This document shows positions 17,879 through 27,924 of a DNA stretch of 64,000 bases, piece by piece. The notes under the pieces were generated by a model that was given only the letters and a program-made list of their open reading frames with translations, made no database searches and was not told the origin of the DNA. This stretch comes from Roseitalea sp964606055. Its GTDB lineage: Bacteria > Pseudomonadota > Alphaproteobacteria > Rhizobiales > Rhizobiaceae. The stretch lies in assembly GCA_964606055.1 (NCBI GenBank), contig CAZSFA010000001.1:14634-78633 (forward strand), in the 5' to 3' direction. The number at the start of each line of letters is the position of its first letter. Within the stretch, counting starts at the first letter, position 1. A program made the translations under genes and the position numbers.

Positions 17879-18835
17879 ATGACCGCAACGCTCCCAAGCC
17901 CGGGCGCCAAGCAAACCGCTCGCCCGCGCACACGTCACGACAACCAGTTCGACCGCATCCGAGCCCGCGAGGAAGCCGGCACGTTCAAGGCTCCCGTTCA
18001 GGGCCGGTTCTTTTCCAAGTTCCGCGGCAACAAGCTGGCGATGATCGGTCTGGTCGTCTTCACGATCATCGTCCTGGCATCGCTTTTCGCGCCGCTTCTC
18101 ACCACGCATGATCCGCAGCAGATCAACCTGCGCGCCATGCTGCAGCCACCTTCGGCCGAGCACTGGTTCGGTACGGATCGCACCGGTCGTGACGTGTTCG
18201 CGCGTGTCCTTTACGGCGGGCAGGTATCGATCCTGGTCGGTCTGGGCAGCGCGTTGATGGCCACTGTGATCGGGGTGCTGATCGGCATCTACACCGCCTA
18301 TGTCGGCGGCTGGGTCGACGGGCTGGCGATGCGCACCTCGGAAGTCCTGATGGCTTTCCCGCAGATCATCCTCGTGCTGATGCTGGTCGCGATCCTCGGG
18401 CAGTCGCTGACCAACCTGATCCTGATCTTCACCCTGACCGGCTGGGGCGGCATTTACCGCATGGCCCGCGCGCGGATGCTGTCCTTGCGCGAAGAGGATT
18501 ACGTCCAGGCGCTGCGCGCTTTCGGCCTCTCGCCGGCGCTCATCGCCTACAAGCACATCCTGCCCAACGCGCTCGGACCGATCATGGTCAACACGACGCT
18601 GTCGACCGCCGCCTTCATCCTCCAGGAAGCGGGTTTGAGCTTCCTTGGCCTTGGTGTCCCGCTGTCGACGCCGACCTGGGGCAACATCCTCAATGTCGCT
18701 CAGGACCTGCGCGTGCTCGAAAACAACTGGTGGCTGTGGCTGCCGGTCGGCATCGTGATTTCGCTGTTCGTGCTCAGCGTCAACCTGATCGGCGACGGCC
18801 TGCGCGATGCGACAGACCCGTCCCAGCAAGGATGA
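17879..18835 (+). CDS. ABC transporter permease, DppC/OppC type
   Basis: A 318-residue DppC-class permease. It has an N-terminal cytoplasmic tail, the OppC_N helix (FRGNKLAMIGLVVFTIIVL), the conserved HWFGTDRTGRDVFARVLYGG segment near residue 100, and the EAA region near AFGLSPALIAYKHILPN. It starts 4 bases after the DppB-type gene and its stop overlaps a possible upstream start of the next ATPase gene. It is the second membrane subunit of the first Dpp-type importer. Confidence 0.92.
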   Translation: MTATLPSPGAKQTARPRTRHDNQFDRIRAREEAGTFKAPVQGRFFSKFRGNKLAMIGLVVFTIIVLASLFAPLLTTHDPQQINLRAMLQPPSAEHWFGTDRTGRDVFARVLYGGQVSILVGLGSALMATVIGVLIGIYTAYVGGWVDGLAMRTSEVLMAFPQIILVLMLVAILGQSLTNLILIFTLTGWGGIYRMARARMLSLREEDYVQALRAFGLSPALIAYKHILPNALGPIMVNTTLSTAAFILQEAGLSFLGLGVPLSTPTWGNILNVAQDLRVLENNWWLWLPVGIVISLFVLSVNLIGDGLRDATDPSQQG

Positions 18836-18840
18836 GCGAG

Positions 18841-19849
18841 ATGTCCGCCGCAAACGACGTCGCGCTGACGGTGAAGGACCTCAAGACCTTCATCTACACA
18901 AACAATCGCTGCAACAAGGCGGTGAACGGCGTGTCGTTCACCATCCGGCGCGGGCGCACGCTGTGCGTGGTCGGCGAAAGCGGCTGCGGCAAGTCGGTCA
19001 CCGCCGCCTCGATCATGCAGCTGCTGCCGACCCTGTCGCGCATCGAGGATGGGGAAGTCACCTACCACAGCGACCGCGGCGATGTTCGCATCGATCTGCT
19101 GCCTCGAAACGGCCGGCAGATGCGGGCGATCCGGGGCCAGGACATCGCCATGATCTTCCAGGACCCGATGACCGCGCTCAATCCGGTCTACACGATCGGC
19201 TTCCAGATCATCGAGATGCTGCGCTACCACACGACGCTGGGCTGGCGCGCGCGCTACAACAAGGCGATCGAACTGCTGCAGTCGATGGGCATTCCGCTGC
19301 CCGCCCAACGCGTCGATGAGTACCCGCACATGTACTCGGGCGGGATGCGCCAGCGCGCGATGATCGCCATGGCCATGTCCTGCAACCCGAAGATCCTGAT
19401 CGCGGACGAGCCGACCACGGCGCTGGACGTGACCATCCAGGCGCAGATTTTCGATCTGATGGAGACACTCAAGCGCGACCACGGCACGGCCATCATGCTC
19501 ATCACGCACGACATGGGCGTGGTCGCCGAACTCGCCGACGAAGTTGCGGTCATGTACATGGGCAACATCGTCGAGGCCGGAACCGTCGACGAGGTGCTGC
19601 GCACACCGCGCCATCCCTACACCAAGGCCTTGCTGGAATCGATCCCGGTCCTCGGCCGTGGCAAGGATCAGGACATCCGCGCCATTCCCGGCCAAACGCC
19701 CAACCCCTATCAGCGACCGCCGGGGTGCCAGTTTGCCGACCGCTGTCGCTATCGCGTCGCCAAATGCGACACCGCCCCCGAGGAAACGCAACTGAGCGAC
19801 ACGCACCGCGTGATGTGCTGGCGCCATGCGGACGAAGAGGTCTATCTCG

Positions 19850-19863
<14 letters not shown>
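18841..19863 (+). CDS. ABC transporter ATP-binding protein, DppD/OppD type
   Basis: A 340-residue ATPase: Walker A GESGCGKS, Q-loop IFQDPMTALNP, signature SGGMRQR, Walker B ILIADEPTTALD, H-loop THD. The C-terminal oligopeptide-transporter extension carries clustered cysteines (GCQFADRCRYRVAKC). I chose the ATG at 18841 because AAGGA lies 8 bases before it; the ATG at 18832 overlapping the previous stop is too close to that site. It energises the first Dpp-type importer together with the next gene. Confidence 0.92.
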
Positions 19864-20929
<1,066 letters not shown>

Positions 20930-20952
20930 AGCCAGCACAGGAGAACGCCGCA

Positions 20953-21882
20953 ATGGCGCGCCATGACATCGCCAAGCTGGGCGGGGTGATACCGGCCCTG
21001 ATCACCCCATTCGACCGGGACGGGCATTTTGACCCCGATCGCATGCGCGCCTGTACGCGCCACCTTCTCGGTCGCGGCATCACCGGCCTCTACCTCACCG
21101 GATCGACCGGCGAAGGCTTCATGATGTCGCCCGAGGAGCGCCGTGAGGTGGTCGAGACCGTGATCGACGAAGTCGGCGGCGAGGTGCCCGTGATCGTCCA
21201 TGTCGGCGCAATCAGCACCTTCCATTCGATCGCACTGGCCAAACATGCGGCCGATGTGGGCGCCGACGCTGTGTCCTCCGTGCCGCCGATCTACTGGCCG
21301 TTCACGGCCGCGCAAATCGTCCGCTACTACGAGGAACTGACGGCAGCCACCGATCTGCCCATGCTCGTCTACAACATCCCGCTCGCAGGCCAACTCGGCT
21401 TCGACACGATTGCGCGGCTGGCCGCGATCCCCGGAGTCGCCGGAATCAAGTACACCGGCCCGACCCAGTTCGACTACACCCGCATGCGCGCCGAAATCGG
21501 GCCCGATTTCCGTGTCTTCTCGGGCGCCGACGAGATGGCGCTGTCGGGTCTCATCTACGGTGCGCCGGGCCTGATCGGGTCCTTCTACAACATCATGCCC
21601 GAACTCTTCATCGCCATGGTGGCGGCGGTGCGCGAAGGACGATTGGCCGAGGCGCAGGCCCTGCAGAACAACGCCAATGAGGTGATCTTCTTCATGCTGA
21701 GGGGGCAGACGCTCGCCGCGGTCAAGCGGATCATGGCCTGGCAGGGCGCCGATGGTGGCTACTGCCGCGCGCCGCTCGACAACGATATCTCCGCATCCGA
21801 CGAGGAGACGCTGCGTGACGGTCTGAAAGCACTGCGCGACGCGCAGGGCATCACCGGCATCGCCTTTCTGGACGCCCTATGA
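20953..21882 (+). CDS. DapA-family aldolase, N-acetylneuraminate-lyase-like
   Basis: A 309-residue TIM barrel. The motif GSTGEGFMMSPEER has Ser-Thr as in N-acetylneuraminate lyases rather than the Thr-Thr of dihydrodipicolinate synthases. Tyr140 (VYNIP) and the Schiff-base Lys166 (GIKYTG) match the family, and GADEMALSGL...GLIGSFYNIMP resembles the NanA C-terminal signature. It should cleave a sialic-acid-like 2-oxo sugar acid to pyruvate and an aldose in the cytoplasm; related sugar acids are possible. It closes the ABC operon 23 bases after the second ATPase, so the imported solute is a likely substrate. It overlaps the convergent amidohydrolase gene by 6 bases. Confidence 0.82.
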   Translation: MARHDIAKLGGVIPALITPFDRDGHFDPDRMRACTRHLLGRGITGLYLTGSTGEGFMMSPEERREVVETVIDEVGGEVPVIVHVGAISTFHSIALAKHAADVGADAVSSVPPIYWPFTAAQIVRYYEELTAATDLPMLVYNIPLAGQLGFDTIARLAAIPGVAGIKYTGPTQFDYTRMRAEIGPDFRVFSGADEMALSGLIYGAPGLIGSFYNIMPELFIAMVAAVREGRLAEAQALQNNANEVIFFMLRGQTLAAVKRIMAWQGADGGYCRAPLDNDISASDEETLRDGLKALRDAQGITGIAFLDAL

Positions 21883-22941
21883 CGCTGCGGCGATATCGGC
21901 GCGTGCCGCATCCACCAGCGCCCGTGCCGTATCATGAAACAACGCCTTGCGCTGCACCGGCGATAGGCCGATCTGCCGCGCACCGCGCTTCATCGCGCGC
22001 AACTGTTCGTACCGGATGTAGGTCATGCGCGGGTCGCAATGGCCGAGCCGCAGATCGTGGTTCTCCGGCGAAAGGAACGACCACGCGTTGCCGAATGTGA
22101 TGTATTTGCCGCGCATCGGCCCGATCATGTCGTCGCTGCCATACATGACGCGATCGACGCCGACGCCGGTGTAGAGCGCATCCAGCGCGTCGGACTCGCA
22201 CACCGTCGATGTGTCGTACCAGACATTCGGCAGACCCCGGATCGCGGCGGCGGCCGCTTCGATGGCCCATGCCGAATAGCTGCGCGCGCAATGGGCAAGG
22301 ATCCAGCGAGCGCGTGGATAGGCGTCGCTGAGCCGGTTGATCTCGGCGATGTTGTCAGGGTCGGCGATCGCCGCGCGCTTGGAAAGGTGCATCATGATGA
22401 CCAGCCCGAACCGGTCGGCGATGGCAATCTGGTGCTCGGGCAGGAAATCGGTGATCGATGCATCGGCGCGATCTGCAATCCGGGCATAGTTCAAGTAGGG
22501 TTTGAGGCCGATCAGGCCCTTGTCGAGAACCGCCGCCTCGATCTGCGCCGCGCTCATACCCGGATGGACGAGCATCAGGCCGGCGGAGTGCGGCGCCGCT
22601 GAGGTTTGTTGGGCAATGTAGGCGTTCGACGCTTCAAAATCGCACGGTTCGGGGAAGGGCATCGGAAAGGCCAGCCGGTCGACCTTGCGGCCTGGCATCA
22701 GCGCGGCATCGACCGCATCGGCCAGCGACCAGTCCACCTCCGGAAAGTCCCGTCCGATCAGCTTGTAAGGACCCGTGTCGCGGTCCGGATCGGTGTTGAA
22801 GGCCCAGCGGTAGACATGCGTATGCGCGTCGAACACCGATTGCGGAACGAACTCATCCAGTTCTTCGGCCCAGATGCGCCGGTCCAGATCGGTCGGCGCC
22901 CAATGCGGCTCACACCGAGGATCATTTTGAGCCTCGCTCAT
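21877..22941 (-). CDS. Amidohydrolase family protein (amidohydrolase_2 type)
   Basis: A 354-residue TIM-barrel metal hydrolase. FDAHTHVYRW near residue 38 supplies the first HxH metal site, MMHLSKRA gives a further His, ILAHCARS another, and MYGSDDM the conserved Asp. The family includes decarboxylases, lactonases and amidohydrolases acting on aromatic or sugar acids. It is transcribed divergently from the class III aminotransferase gene across a 78-bp gap containing a perfect palindrome, and converges with the lyase-like gene. The substrate is unknown; a sugar lactone or cyclic intermediate is plausible from context. Confidence 0.84.
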   Translation of the reverse strand: MSEAQNDPRCEPHWAPTDLDRRIWAEELDEFVPQSVFDAHTHVYRWAFNTDPDRDTGPYKLIGRDFPEVDWSLADAVDAALMPGRKVDRLAFPMPFPEPCDFEASNAYIAQQTSAAPHSAGLMLVHPGMSAAQIEAAVLDKGLIGLKPYLNYARIADRADASITDFLPEHQIAIADRFGLVIMMHLSKRAAIADPDNIAEINRLSDAYPRARWILAHCARSYSAWAIEAAAAAIRGLPNVWYDTSTVCESDALDALYTGVGVDRVMYGSDDMIGPMRGKYITFGNAWSFLSPENHDLRLGHCDPRMTYIRYEQLRAMKRGARQIGLSPVQRKALFHDTARALVDAARADIAAAS

Positions 22942-22961
22942 GCTTGCCTCCCCGCACGATT

Positions 22962-22987
22962 TATATTGTTATGCGTATAACAATATA
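22962..22987. promoter_or_regulatory. 26-bp palindromic operator in the amidohydrolase/aminotransferase divergent promoter
   Basis: Arms of 11 bp (TATATTGTTAT at 22962-22972 and its exact complement ATAACAATATA at 22977-22987) flank a 4-base centre. The core TGTTATGCGTATAACA at 22967-22982 has the same TGTTA-N6-TAACA layout as the site at 6853-6868, which lies beside the GntR regulator. It sits in the 78-bp gap between two divergent genes, so one bound dimer could control both. Confidence 0.75.
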
Positions 22988-23019
22988 GGCAATCATTGGG
23001 GCGGTGAAGAGGAAAAGCC

Positions 23020-24327
23020 ATGAGCAACGGGCAGGCCATGTGGCACCGTGCGCGCAAGCGCATTGCCGGCGGGAACATGCTGTTGTCCAAGCGGCCCGAC
23101 ATGTTCCTGCCCGATCGTTGGCCGACCTATTTCGCGCGCGCAAGGGGCTGCCGTGTCTGGGACCTCGACGGTCGCGAACTGATCGATATGGCGACGATGA
23201 GCGTTGGCACCAACACGCTCGGCTACGGTCATCCCGAGGTCGATGCCGCCGCCCGCGCAGCCATCGACGAGGGCACGATGAGCACGCTCAACGCCCCCGA
23301 GGAGGTCGAACTGGCCGAGCGGCTGGTGGCCATGCACCCTTGGGCCGAGATGGCGCGCTTTGCGCGCACGGGCGGCGAGGCCAACGCCGTTGCCATTCGC
23401 ATCGCGCGTGCTGCAAGCGGGCGCGATGGCGTTGCGATTTGCGGCTATCACGGCTGGCATGACTGGTACCTGGCGACCAATCTGGGCGGTACAGAACAGC
23501 TTGACGATCACCTTCTGCCCGGCCTCGATCCCAAAGGCGTGCCTTCGGCGCTGGCCGCGACCGTCTTTCCCTTCGACTACAACGACGCCGACACACTGGA
23601 CGCACTGGTCCGCGAGCATCCGATTGGCGTGATCAAGATGGAGGTGCAACGCAACGCACCGCCAGCGCCCGGCTTTCTCGAACGCGTCCGCGCCATCGCC
23701 GATGCCAATGGCTGCGTGCTGATCTTTGACGAATGCACCTCCGGCTTCCGGCAGACCTTTGGCGGGCTGCATCTGTTGCACGATGTGCGGCCGGACATGG
23801 CCGTTTTCGGCAAGGCACTCGGCAATGGCTATGCAATCACCGCTGTCCTGGGCAACCGGGCGGTGATGGAGGCCGGCCAGGGCAGCTTCATCAGTTCGAC
23901 ATTCTGGACAGAGCGGATCGGCCCGGCGGCAGCGCTCGCAACACTCGACGTGATGGAGAGGGAACGCTCCTGGGAGCGCATCACCGAAACCGGAAACCGG
24001 ATCAAAGCGCGCTGGCAGGCGCTGGCCGAAGCGAACGGCGTCGCCCTGACAACAAGCGGACTGCCGGCGCTGGCCGGCCTCACCTTCGATGGCCCCGACG
24101 CGTTGGCGCTCAAGACGCTGGTCACGCAGGAAATGCTGAAGGCCGACTTCCTTGCAACCAATGCCGTCTATGTCAGCACCGCCCATGACGATTCGGTGGT
24201 CGACGCCTACTTCGATGCGCTCGATCCGGTGTTCGCGATGATCGGCGACTGTCAGTCGGGACGCAGCGACGTCGCGGACCTTTTGGACGGACCGGTGTGC
24301 AGCTCCGGCTTTGCGCGGCTGAACTGA
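23020..24327 (+). CDS. Class III aminotransferase (glutamate-1-semialdehyde aminomutase-like)
   Basis: A 435-residue PLP enzyme. It has a class III N-terminus (YFARARGCRVWDLDGRELID), an ICGYHGWHDWY segment, FDECTSGFR (PLP-contacting Asp), and VFGKALGNGY with the PLP lysine at 265. Family members transfer amino groups from omega-amino or amino-sugar donors, or act as aminomutases. It is followed after 9 bases by a class IV aminotransferase, an unusual pair. The palindrome upstream suggests control with the divergent amidohydrolase. The true substrate is unknown. Confidence 0.85.
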   Translation: MSNGQAMWHRARKRIAGGNMLLSKRPDMFLPDRWPTYFARARGCRVWDLDGRELIDMATMSVGTNTLGYGHPEVDAAARAAIDEGTMSTLNAPEEVELAERLVAMHPWAEMARFARTGGEANAVAIRIARAASGRDGVAICGYHGWHDWYLATNLGGTEQLDDHLLPGLDPKGVPSALAATVFPFDYNDADTLDALVREHPIGVIKMEVQRNAPPAPGFLERVRAIADANGCVLIFDECTSGFRQTFGGLHLLHDVRPDMAVFGKALGNGYAITAVLGNRAVMEAGQGSFISSTFWTERIGPAAALATLDVMERERSWERITETGNRIKARWQALAEANGVALTTSGLPALAGLTFDGPDALALKTLVTQEMLKADFLATNAVYVSTAHDDSVVDAYFDALDPVFAMIGDCQSGRSDVADLLDGPVCSSGFARLN

Positions 24328-24336
24328 GAGGGCGTC

Positions 24337-25248
24337 ATGTCGCGACAAGTCTACATTTCCGGGACGCTGTATCCTGAAGCGGACGCCAAGATCTCCGTCT
24401 TCGACAGCGCCATCATGCTCGCGGATACGGTTACGGAATCGACACGAACCTTTCGGCACAAACCTTTCAAGCTCAATGAGCATATCGAGCGGCTCTATCG
24501 GTCGCTGAAGCTGACGCGCATCGATCCGGGCATGGATGAAGCTGCAATGCTCAGGACGACGCTCGACGTGTACCAGGCCAATCTGGGCACCTATGCCGAC
24601 GGTGACGATTGCTGGATCGTGCACAACATCTCGCGGGGTCTGGCGATCGCCGGCGCCGATCCGACCGTTCAGGTGGGACAGCCTACGGTGATGATCTTCA
24701 CACAGTTCATGGACCTGAAACCATGGGCCCGCTTCTACCAGGAAGGCTGCCATGGCGTGACGCCGGTCAGCCGCATGGTGCCGTCGCAATCGCTCGATCC
24801 CCGGATCAAGAACCGAAGCCGCCTCGCCTACACCATGGCCGAGATGGAAGCCAAGCGCGTCGATCCGGACGCCCAAAGCGTCATTTTGGACATTGATGGC
24901 AACGTTGCCGAAAACAAGGGCGGCAATGTCTTCTGCGTCTCAAACGGCGTGCTCAAGACGCCGACGACGGTCAACTGTCTGGCAGGCATCAGCCGCGCCA
25001 CCGTGCTGGAACTTGCTGAAAGACTTGGCATTCCGGCCCAGGAAACCGTGTTGCAGCCCTATGATCTGGCAACCGCTGACGAGATGTTCTTCACCTCCAC
25101 CCCCTACTGCATCATGCCGGCGACGCGCTTCAATGGCTACATCGTCGGCGACGGCACGGTCGGGCCGGTGACCCAAAGCCTTCTCACCGCTTGGAGCGAG
25201 ATGGTGGGCATGGACATCGTTGCCCAGGCGCTCAACCAGATCCAGTGA
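24337..25248 (+). CDS. Class IV aminotransferase (BCAT / D-amino-acid aminotransferase type)
   Basis: A 303-residue fold-type IV PLP enzyme. N-terminal SVFDSAIMLADTVTEST, LNEHIERLYRS, PLP lysine at 158 (IKNRSRL), Glu in GNVAENKGGNVF and the ISRATVLELAERLGI motif are all typical. Members include branched-chain and D-amino-acid aminotransferases and amine:pyruvate transaminases. Position directly behind a class III aminotransferase suggests consecutive or alternative deaminations of the same substrate class. It ends 49 bases before the convergent AraC regulator gene. Confidence 0.87.
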   Translation: MSRQVYISGTLYPEADAKISVFDSAIMLADTVTESTRTFRHKPFKLNEHIERLYRSLKLTRIDPGMDEAAMLRTTLDVYQANLGTYADGDDCWIVHNISRGLAIAGADPTVQVGQPTVMIFTQFMDLKPWARFYQEGCHGVTPVSRMVPSQSLDPRIKNRSRLAYTMAEMEAKRVDPDAQSVILDIDGNVAENKGGNVFCVSNGVLKTPTTVNCLAGISRATVLELAERLGIPAQETVLQPYDLATADEMFFTSTPYCIMPATRFNGYIVGDGTVGPVTQSLLTAWSEMVGMDIVAQALNQIQ

Positions 25249-25297
25249 TCTGCAGGCACCGCCAGCTCCAAGCATCGACAGCAAACAGTCGGCGGGA

Positions 25298-26101
25298 TCA
25301 TGCGAACGGGTGCGCGCTCCGGCGAAACGCGCCGGGCGTCATGCCACGCGAGCGGCGAAAGGCAGCCGCGAGGGTCTCCGCATGGCCATAGCCGACCTGG
25401 CTTGCGATCTCGGCCAACGAGTAGCCGGTTGTCGACAGCAAGGCCTCGGCACGCGTCAGCCGCAACTCACGCAGGTATGAGCCCGCCGAACCACGCCCGT
25501 GGCGCCGATGCAGTGCGCGCAGCGTGCTCTCACGAACGCCGATGAGCGCGGCCACGTCCGCCAGGCCCCGCATGGCGTGGAGGTCGCGCGCTGCCGCCTC
25601 CCAGGCCGCGGCCAATCGCGCGTCATCGCGTGCCATCGCCGTCGGAAGTGCCGGCGACGCGGCAGCTACAAAACCATCGATGATGACCCGAAGCAGCCGG
25701 CTGCGCCGCGCCAACGCATCCGGCGCGTGTTCGGCAAGGTTCATCGCAACACGGACGAGATTATGCAGGTTGTGGCGCTCGCCCGGCGACGGCACCATAT
25801 GGCCTGGCCCCTCAGGCAGACCGTCGATCGGCGCCTTCAGCTCGAAATGGCACACCGAGGCGGAGGCGAAAGCCCCGCACGCCGCTCCGAAAAACGCCGT
25901 ACCGGGCAAGATCAAAACGCCATTGGGCGCCCCGAGCGTAAGGATCTGTCCCCCGCCGCCAAACCGCAACTCAACCGAGCCGGAATGAATCCAGAGTAGA
26001 TCAAAAAACGGCCAACGGACAGGCCCGATCGGGTAGCGCCGATCGAACCGTCCATAGGCATGGCGGCCGGGCACGATGGTCGGCCCACTGTCGTCATTCA
26101 T
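25298..26101 (-). CDS. AraC-family transcriptional regulator
   Basis: A 267-residue protein with an N-terminal cupin-like sensing half (SGSVELRFGGGG) and a C-terminal AraC double helix-turn-helix (LADVAALIGVRESTLRALH, then YSLAEIASQVGYGHAETLAAAFRR and GMTPGAFRR). The ATG at 26101 is used; a TTG two codons upstream is possible. It is divergent from the PhyH/DapA-like gene pair and convergent with the aminotransferases, so it probably regulates the former, the latter or both. The gap 26102-26220 has no clear palindrome. Confidence 0.86.
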   Translation of the reverse strand: MNDDSGPTIVPGRHAYGRFDRRYPIGPVRWPFFDLLWIHSGSVELRFGGGGQILTLGAPNGVLILPGTAFFGAACGAFASASVCHFELKAPIDGLPEGPGHMVPSPGERHNLHNLVRVAMNLAEHAPDALARRSRLLRVIIDGFVAAASPALPTAMARDDARLAAAWEAAARDLHAMRGLADVAALIGVRESTLRALHRRHGRGSAGSYLRELRLTRAEALLSTTGYSLAEIASQVGYGHAETLAAAFRRSRGMTPGAFRRSAHPFA

Positions 26102-26220
26102 CGCCAAGGCAAGACGATAGTGAAGGTGATCATCGGTTTTCCTCGTTTGACGTCGATCTTGCCAAACGACAACCGTGCGTGTCCATGATCAAATCGCTCT
26201 CAAACGAGAGGAGCCCCGCA

Positions 26221-26994
26221 ATGCCAATGGCCGAGATCGACACGAACCGGTTCAGCGCCAGCTTCAACCGCGACGGCTATGCCGCAGTCACGCCGTTGTT
26301 TGATGCCGAACGCATGGCTGAAATCAACCACGAGCTCGACCGGTTCATCGCCGAGGTCGTACCGACCATGCCGCGCGAGGAGGTCTATCTTGAGCAACGC
26401 GGCGATGCGGGCACGCTCAAGCAGTTGCAGAAGCTGAATGTCTACGACGACTACTTTCGTCAGATGTGCGAGAGCGACACCATTCGCGATCTCGCCGAGG
26501 CCGCGCTGGGCGAACAAGCGATCGTCCAGAACCTGCAGTACTTCAACAAACCCGCCGGGATCGGCCAGCCGACACCGCCCCACCAGGACGGCTACTACTT
26601 CCACCTGTCGCCCTGCAAGGCGGTGACCGGCTGGCTGGCGCTGGAGCCCGTCGATCACGAGAACGGCTGCATCCATTACGTGCGCGGATCGCACGTTGAG
26701 CCCGGTTTCCGCCCGCACGGTCGGTCCAATGTGCTCGGCTTCTCGCAGGGTATCACCGATTTCGGCACCGATGACGACAAGGCCAACACCGTGGCCTGTC
26801 CGGGCGATGCCGGCACGTTCCTGCTGCATGACGCCAAAATCATCCATTGGGCCGGCGCCAACACCTCGCCCACGCGGTCGCGCCGGGCGCTCGGCTTTGT
26901 CTATTTCGGTCAGAGCGCCAAAATCGATGAGGACGCCAAGGCGGCCTACAAGGCGAAACTGGAGGCCGATCTCAAGGCCGCCGAGAAGATCTGA
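26221..26994 (+). CDS. Phytanoyl-CoA dioxygenase (PhyH) family Fe(II)/2-oxoglutarate oxygenase
   Basis: A 257-residue protein of the PhyH fold. PPHQDGYYF supplies the metal His121 and Asp123, and IHWAGANTSPTRSRRAL supplies the distal His209 and the 2-oxoglutarate-binding Arg. Members hydroxylate or demethylate small molecules in the cytoplasm. The start at 26221 was chosen for the strong GAGAGGAG site 7 bases upstream. It is coupled (9-base gap) to a DapA-family lyase, suggesting oxidation followed by aldol cleavage. The substrate is unknown. Confidence 0.87.
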   Translation: MPMAEIDTNRFSASFNRDGYAAVTPLFDAERMAEINHELDRFIAEVVPTMPREEVYLEQRGDAGTLKQLQKLNVYDDYFRQMCESDTIRDLAEAALGEQAIVQNLQYFNKPAGIGQPTPPHQDGYYFHLSPCKAVTGWLALEPVDHENGCIHYVRGSHVEPGFRPHGRSNVLGFSQGITDFGTDDDKANTVACPGDAGTFLLHDAKIIHWAGANTSPTRSRRALGFVYFGQSAKIDEDAKAAYKAKLEADLKAAEKI

Positions 26995-27003
26995 GGCTCA
27001 TCA

Positions 27004-27924
27004 ATGGCATGGCGACCGCACGGCATTTGGGGCACGGTTCTGCTGCCCATCAAGGACGGTGCGATAGACTTCGGCGCTCTGGCCGAAACCGTCGACATCC
27101 TGTGCGAGAGCCCGCTTGCAGGCATCTATACCAATGGCACGGCCTGCGAGTTCCACAATCAGACCGAGGCCGAGTTCGACGCGATCACCGAGATGGTCGC
27201 CGCAAGGGCAAGCGCGGCCGGCATGCCGTTTCAGATCGGCGTGAACGACACCAACCCGCGCCGTGCACGCGAGCGGCTGGCCCGCATTCGTGACCTTGGA
27301 CCGCGCGGCGTTCAGATCATCCTGCCGGACTGGTGGGCGCCATCGCCGGACGAGCAGAAACGTTTCGTTGCGGGCATGCAAAAGGCCGCGGGCGACCTGC
27401 CGCTGATCCTCTACCAGCCGCCACACGCCAAGGCTCTCCTGTCGCTGGCCGAAATCGCCGCGTTGCGGACGGAGGCGCCGGGGCTGGTCGGGATCAAGTG
27501 CCTTGGCGGAGATGAGGATTGGTACGCCGAGCGTCGCCGCCTCCTGCCCGGCTTCTCGGTCTTTGTCGGGGGCGGTTCGGTTGCCTTCGGAAGACCCTTG
27601 GGCGCTGACGGGTCCTATTCGAACCTTGCGTGCCTCACCCCGCACGGCGCCGCACGCCATTGGGGCATGATCGAGACAGATCCGGACCTGGCGCGCGACA
27701 TCGAGGCACGTTTCACGGGCTTTCTGAAGACCGTTCTGCTGCCGCTTTCCGGCGGCCAACGTCGCCTGTCGAACTCGGCGCTGGACAAGCTCATGGCCGC
27801 GGCCGGCGGCTGGGGTCCGATCGGCCCCGATCTGCTCTGGCCTTACATCGGAGCGGACACGGACACAGTGACCGCAGTCGCGCGAGCGGCGCGTGCGGCG
27901 CTGCCGGAGTTCTTCGAAGGCTAA
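27004..27924 (+). CDS. DapA-family aldolase/dehydratase (second copy, divergent)
   Basis: A 306-residue TIM barrel with Tyr137 (LYQPPHAK) and Schiff-base Lys165 (GIKCLGGD), the two catalytic residues of the DHDPS/NAL superfamily. The early motif is YTNGTACEFHNQTEAE instead of GSTGE or GTTGE, so it belongs to neither the classical synthase nor the sialate lyase group, and the substrate is probably different. It follows the PhyH gene by 9 bases and overlaps the convergent M81 gene by 4 bases. Cleavage of a 2-oxo sugar acid is likely. Confidence 0.84.
   Translation: MAWRPHGIWGTVLLPIKDGAIDFGALAETVDILCESPLAGIYTNGTACEFHNQTEAEFDAITEMVAARASAAGMPFQIGVNDTNPRRARERLARIRDLGPRGVQIILPDWWAPSPDEQKRFVAGMQKAAGDLPLILYQPPHAKALLSLAEIAALRTEAPGLVGIKCLGGDEDWYAERRRLLPGFSVFVGGGSVAFGRPLGADGSYSNLACLTPHGAARHWGMIETDPDLARDIEARFTGFLKTVLLPLSGGQRRLSNSALDKLMAAAGGWGPIGPDLLWPYIGADTDTVTAVARAARAALPEFFEG

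Noticed and set aside
20953..21882. Dihydrodipicolinate synthase (lysine biosynthesis)
   Set aside because: The GSTGE motif and the context (end of an ABC importer operon) fit the neuraminate-lyase group better than the GTTGE synthases.
22993..24876. A 627-codon open frame on the minus strand opposite the class III/IV aminotransferases
   Set aside because: The + strand genes carry complete PLP motifs; the antisense product has no recognisable domain, so it is a frame shadow.
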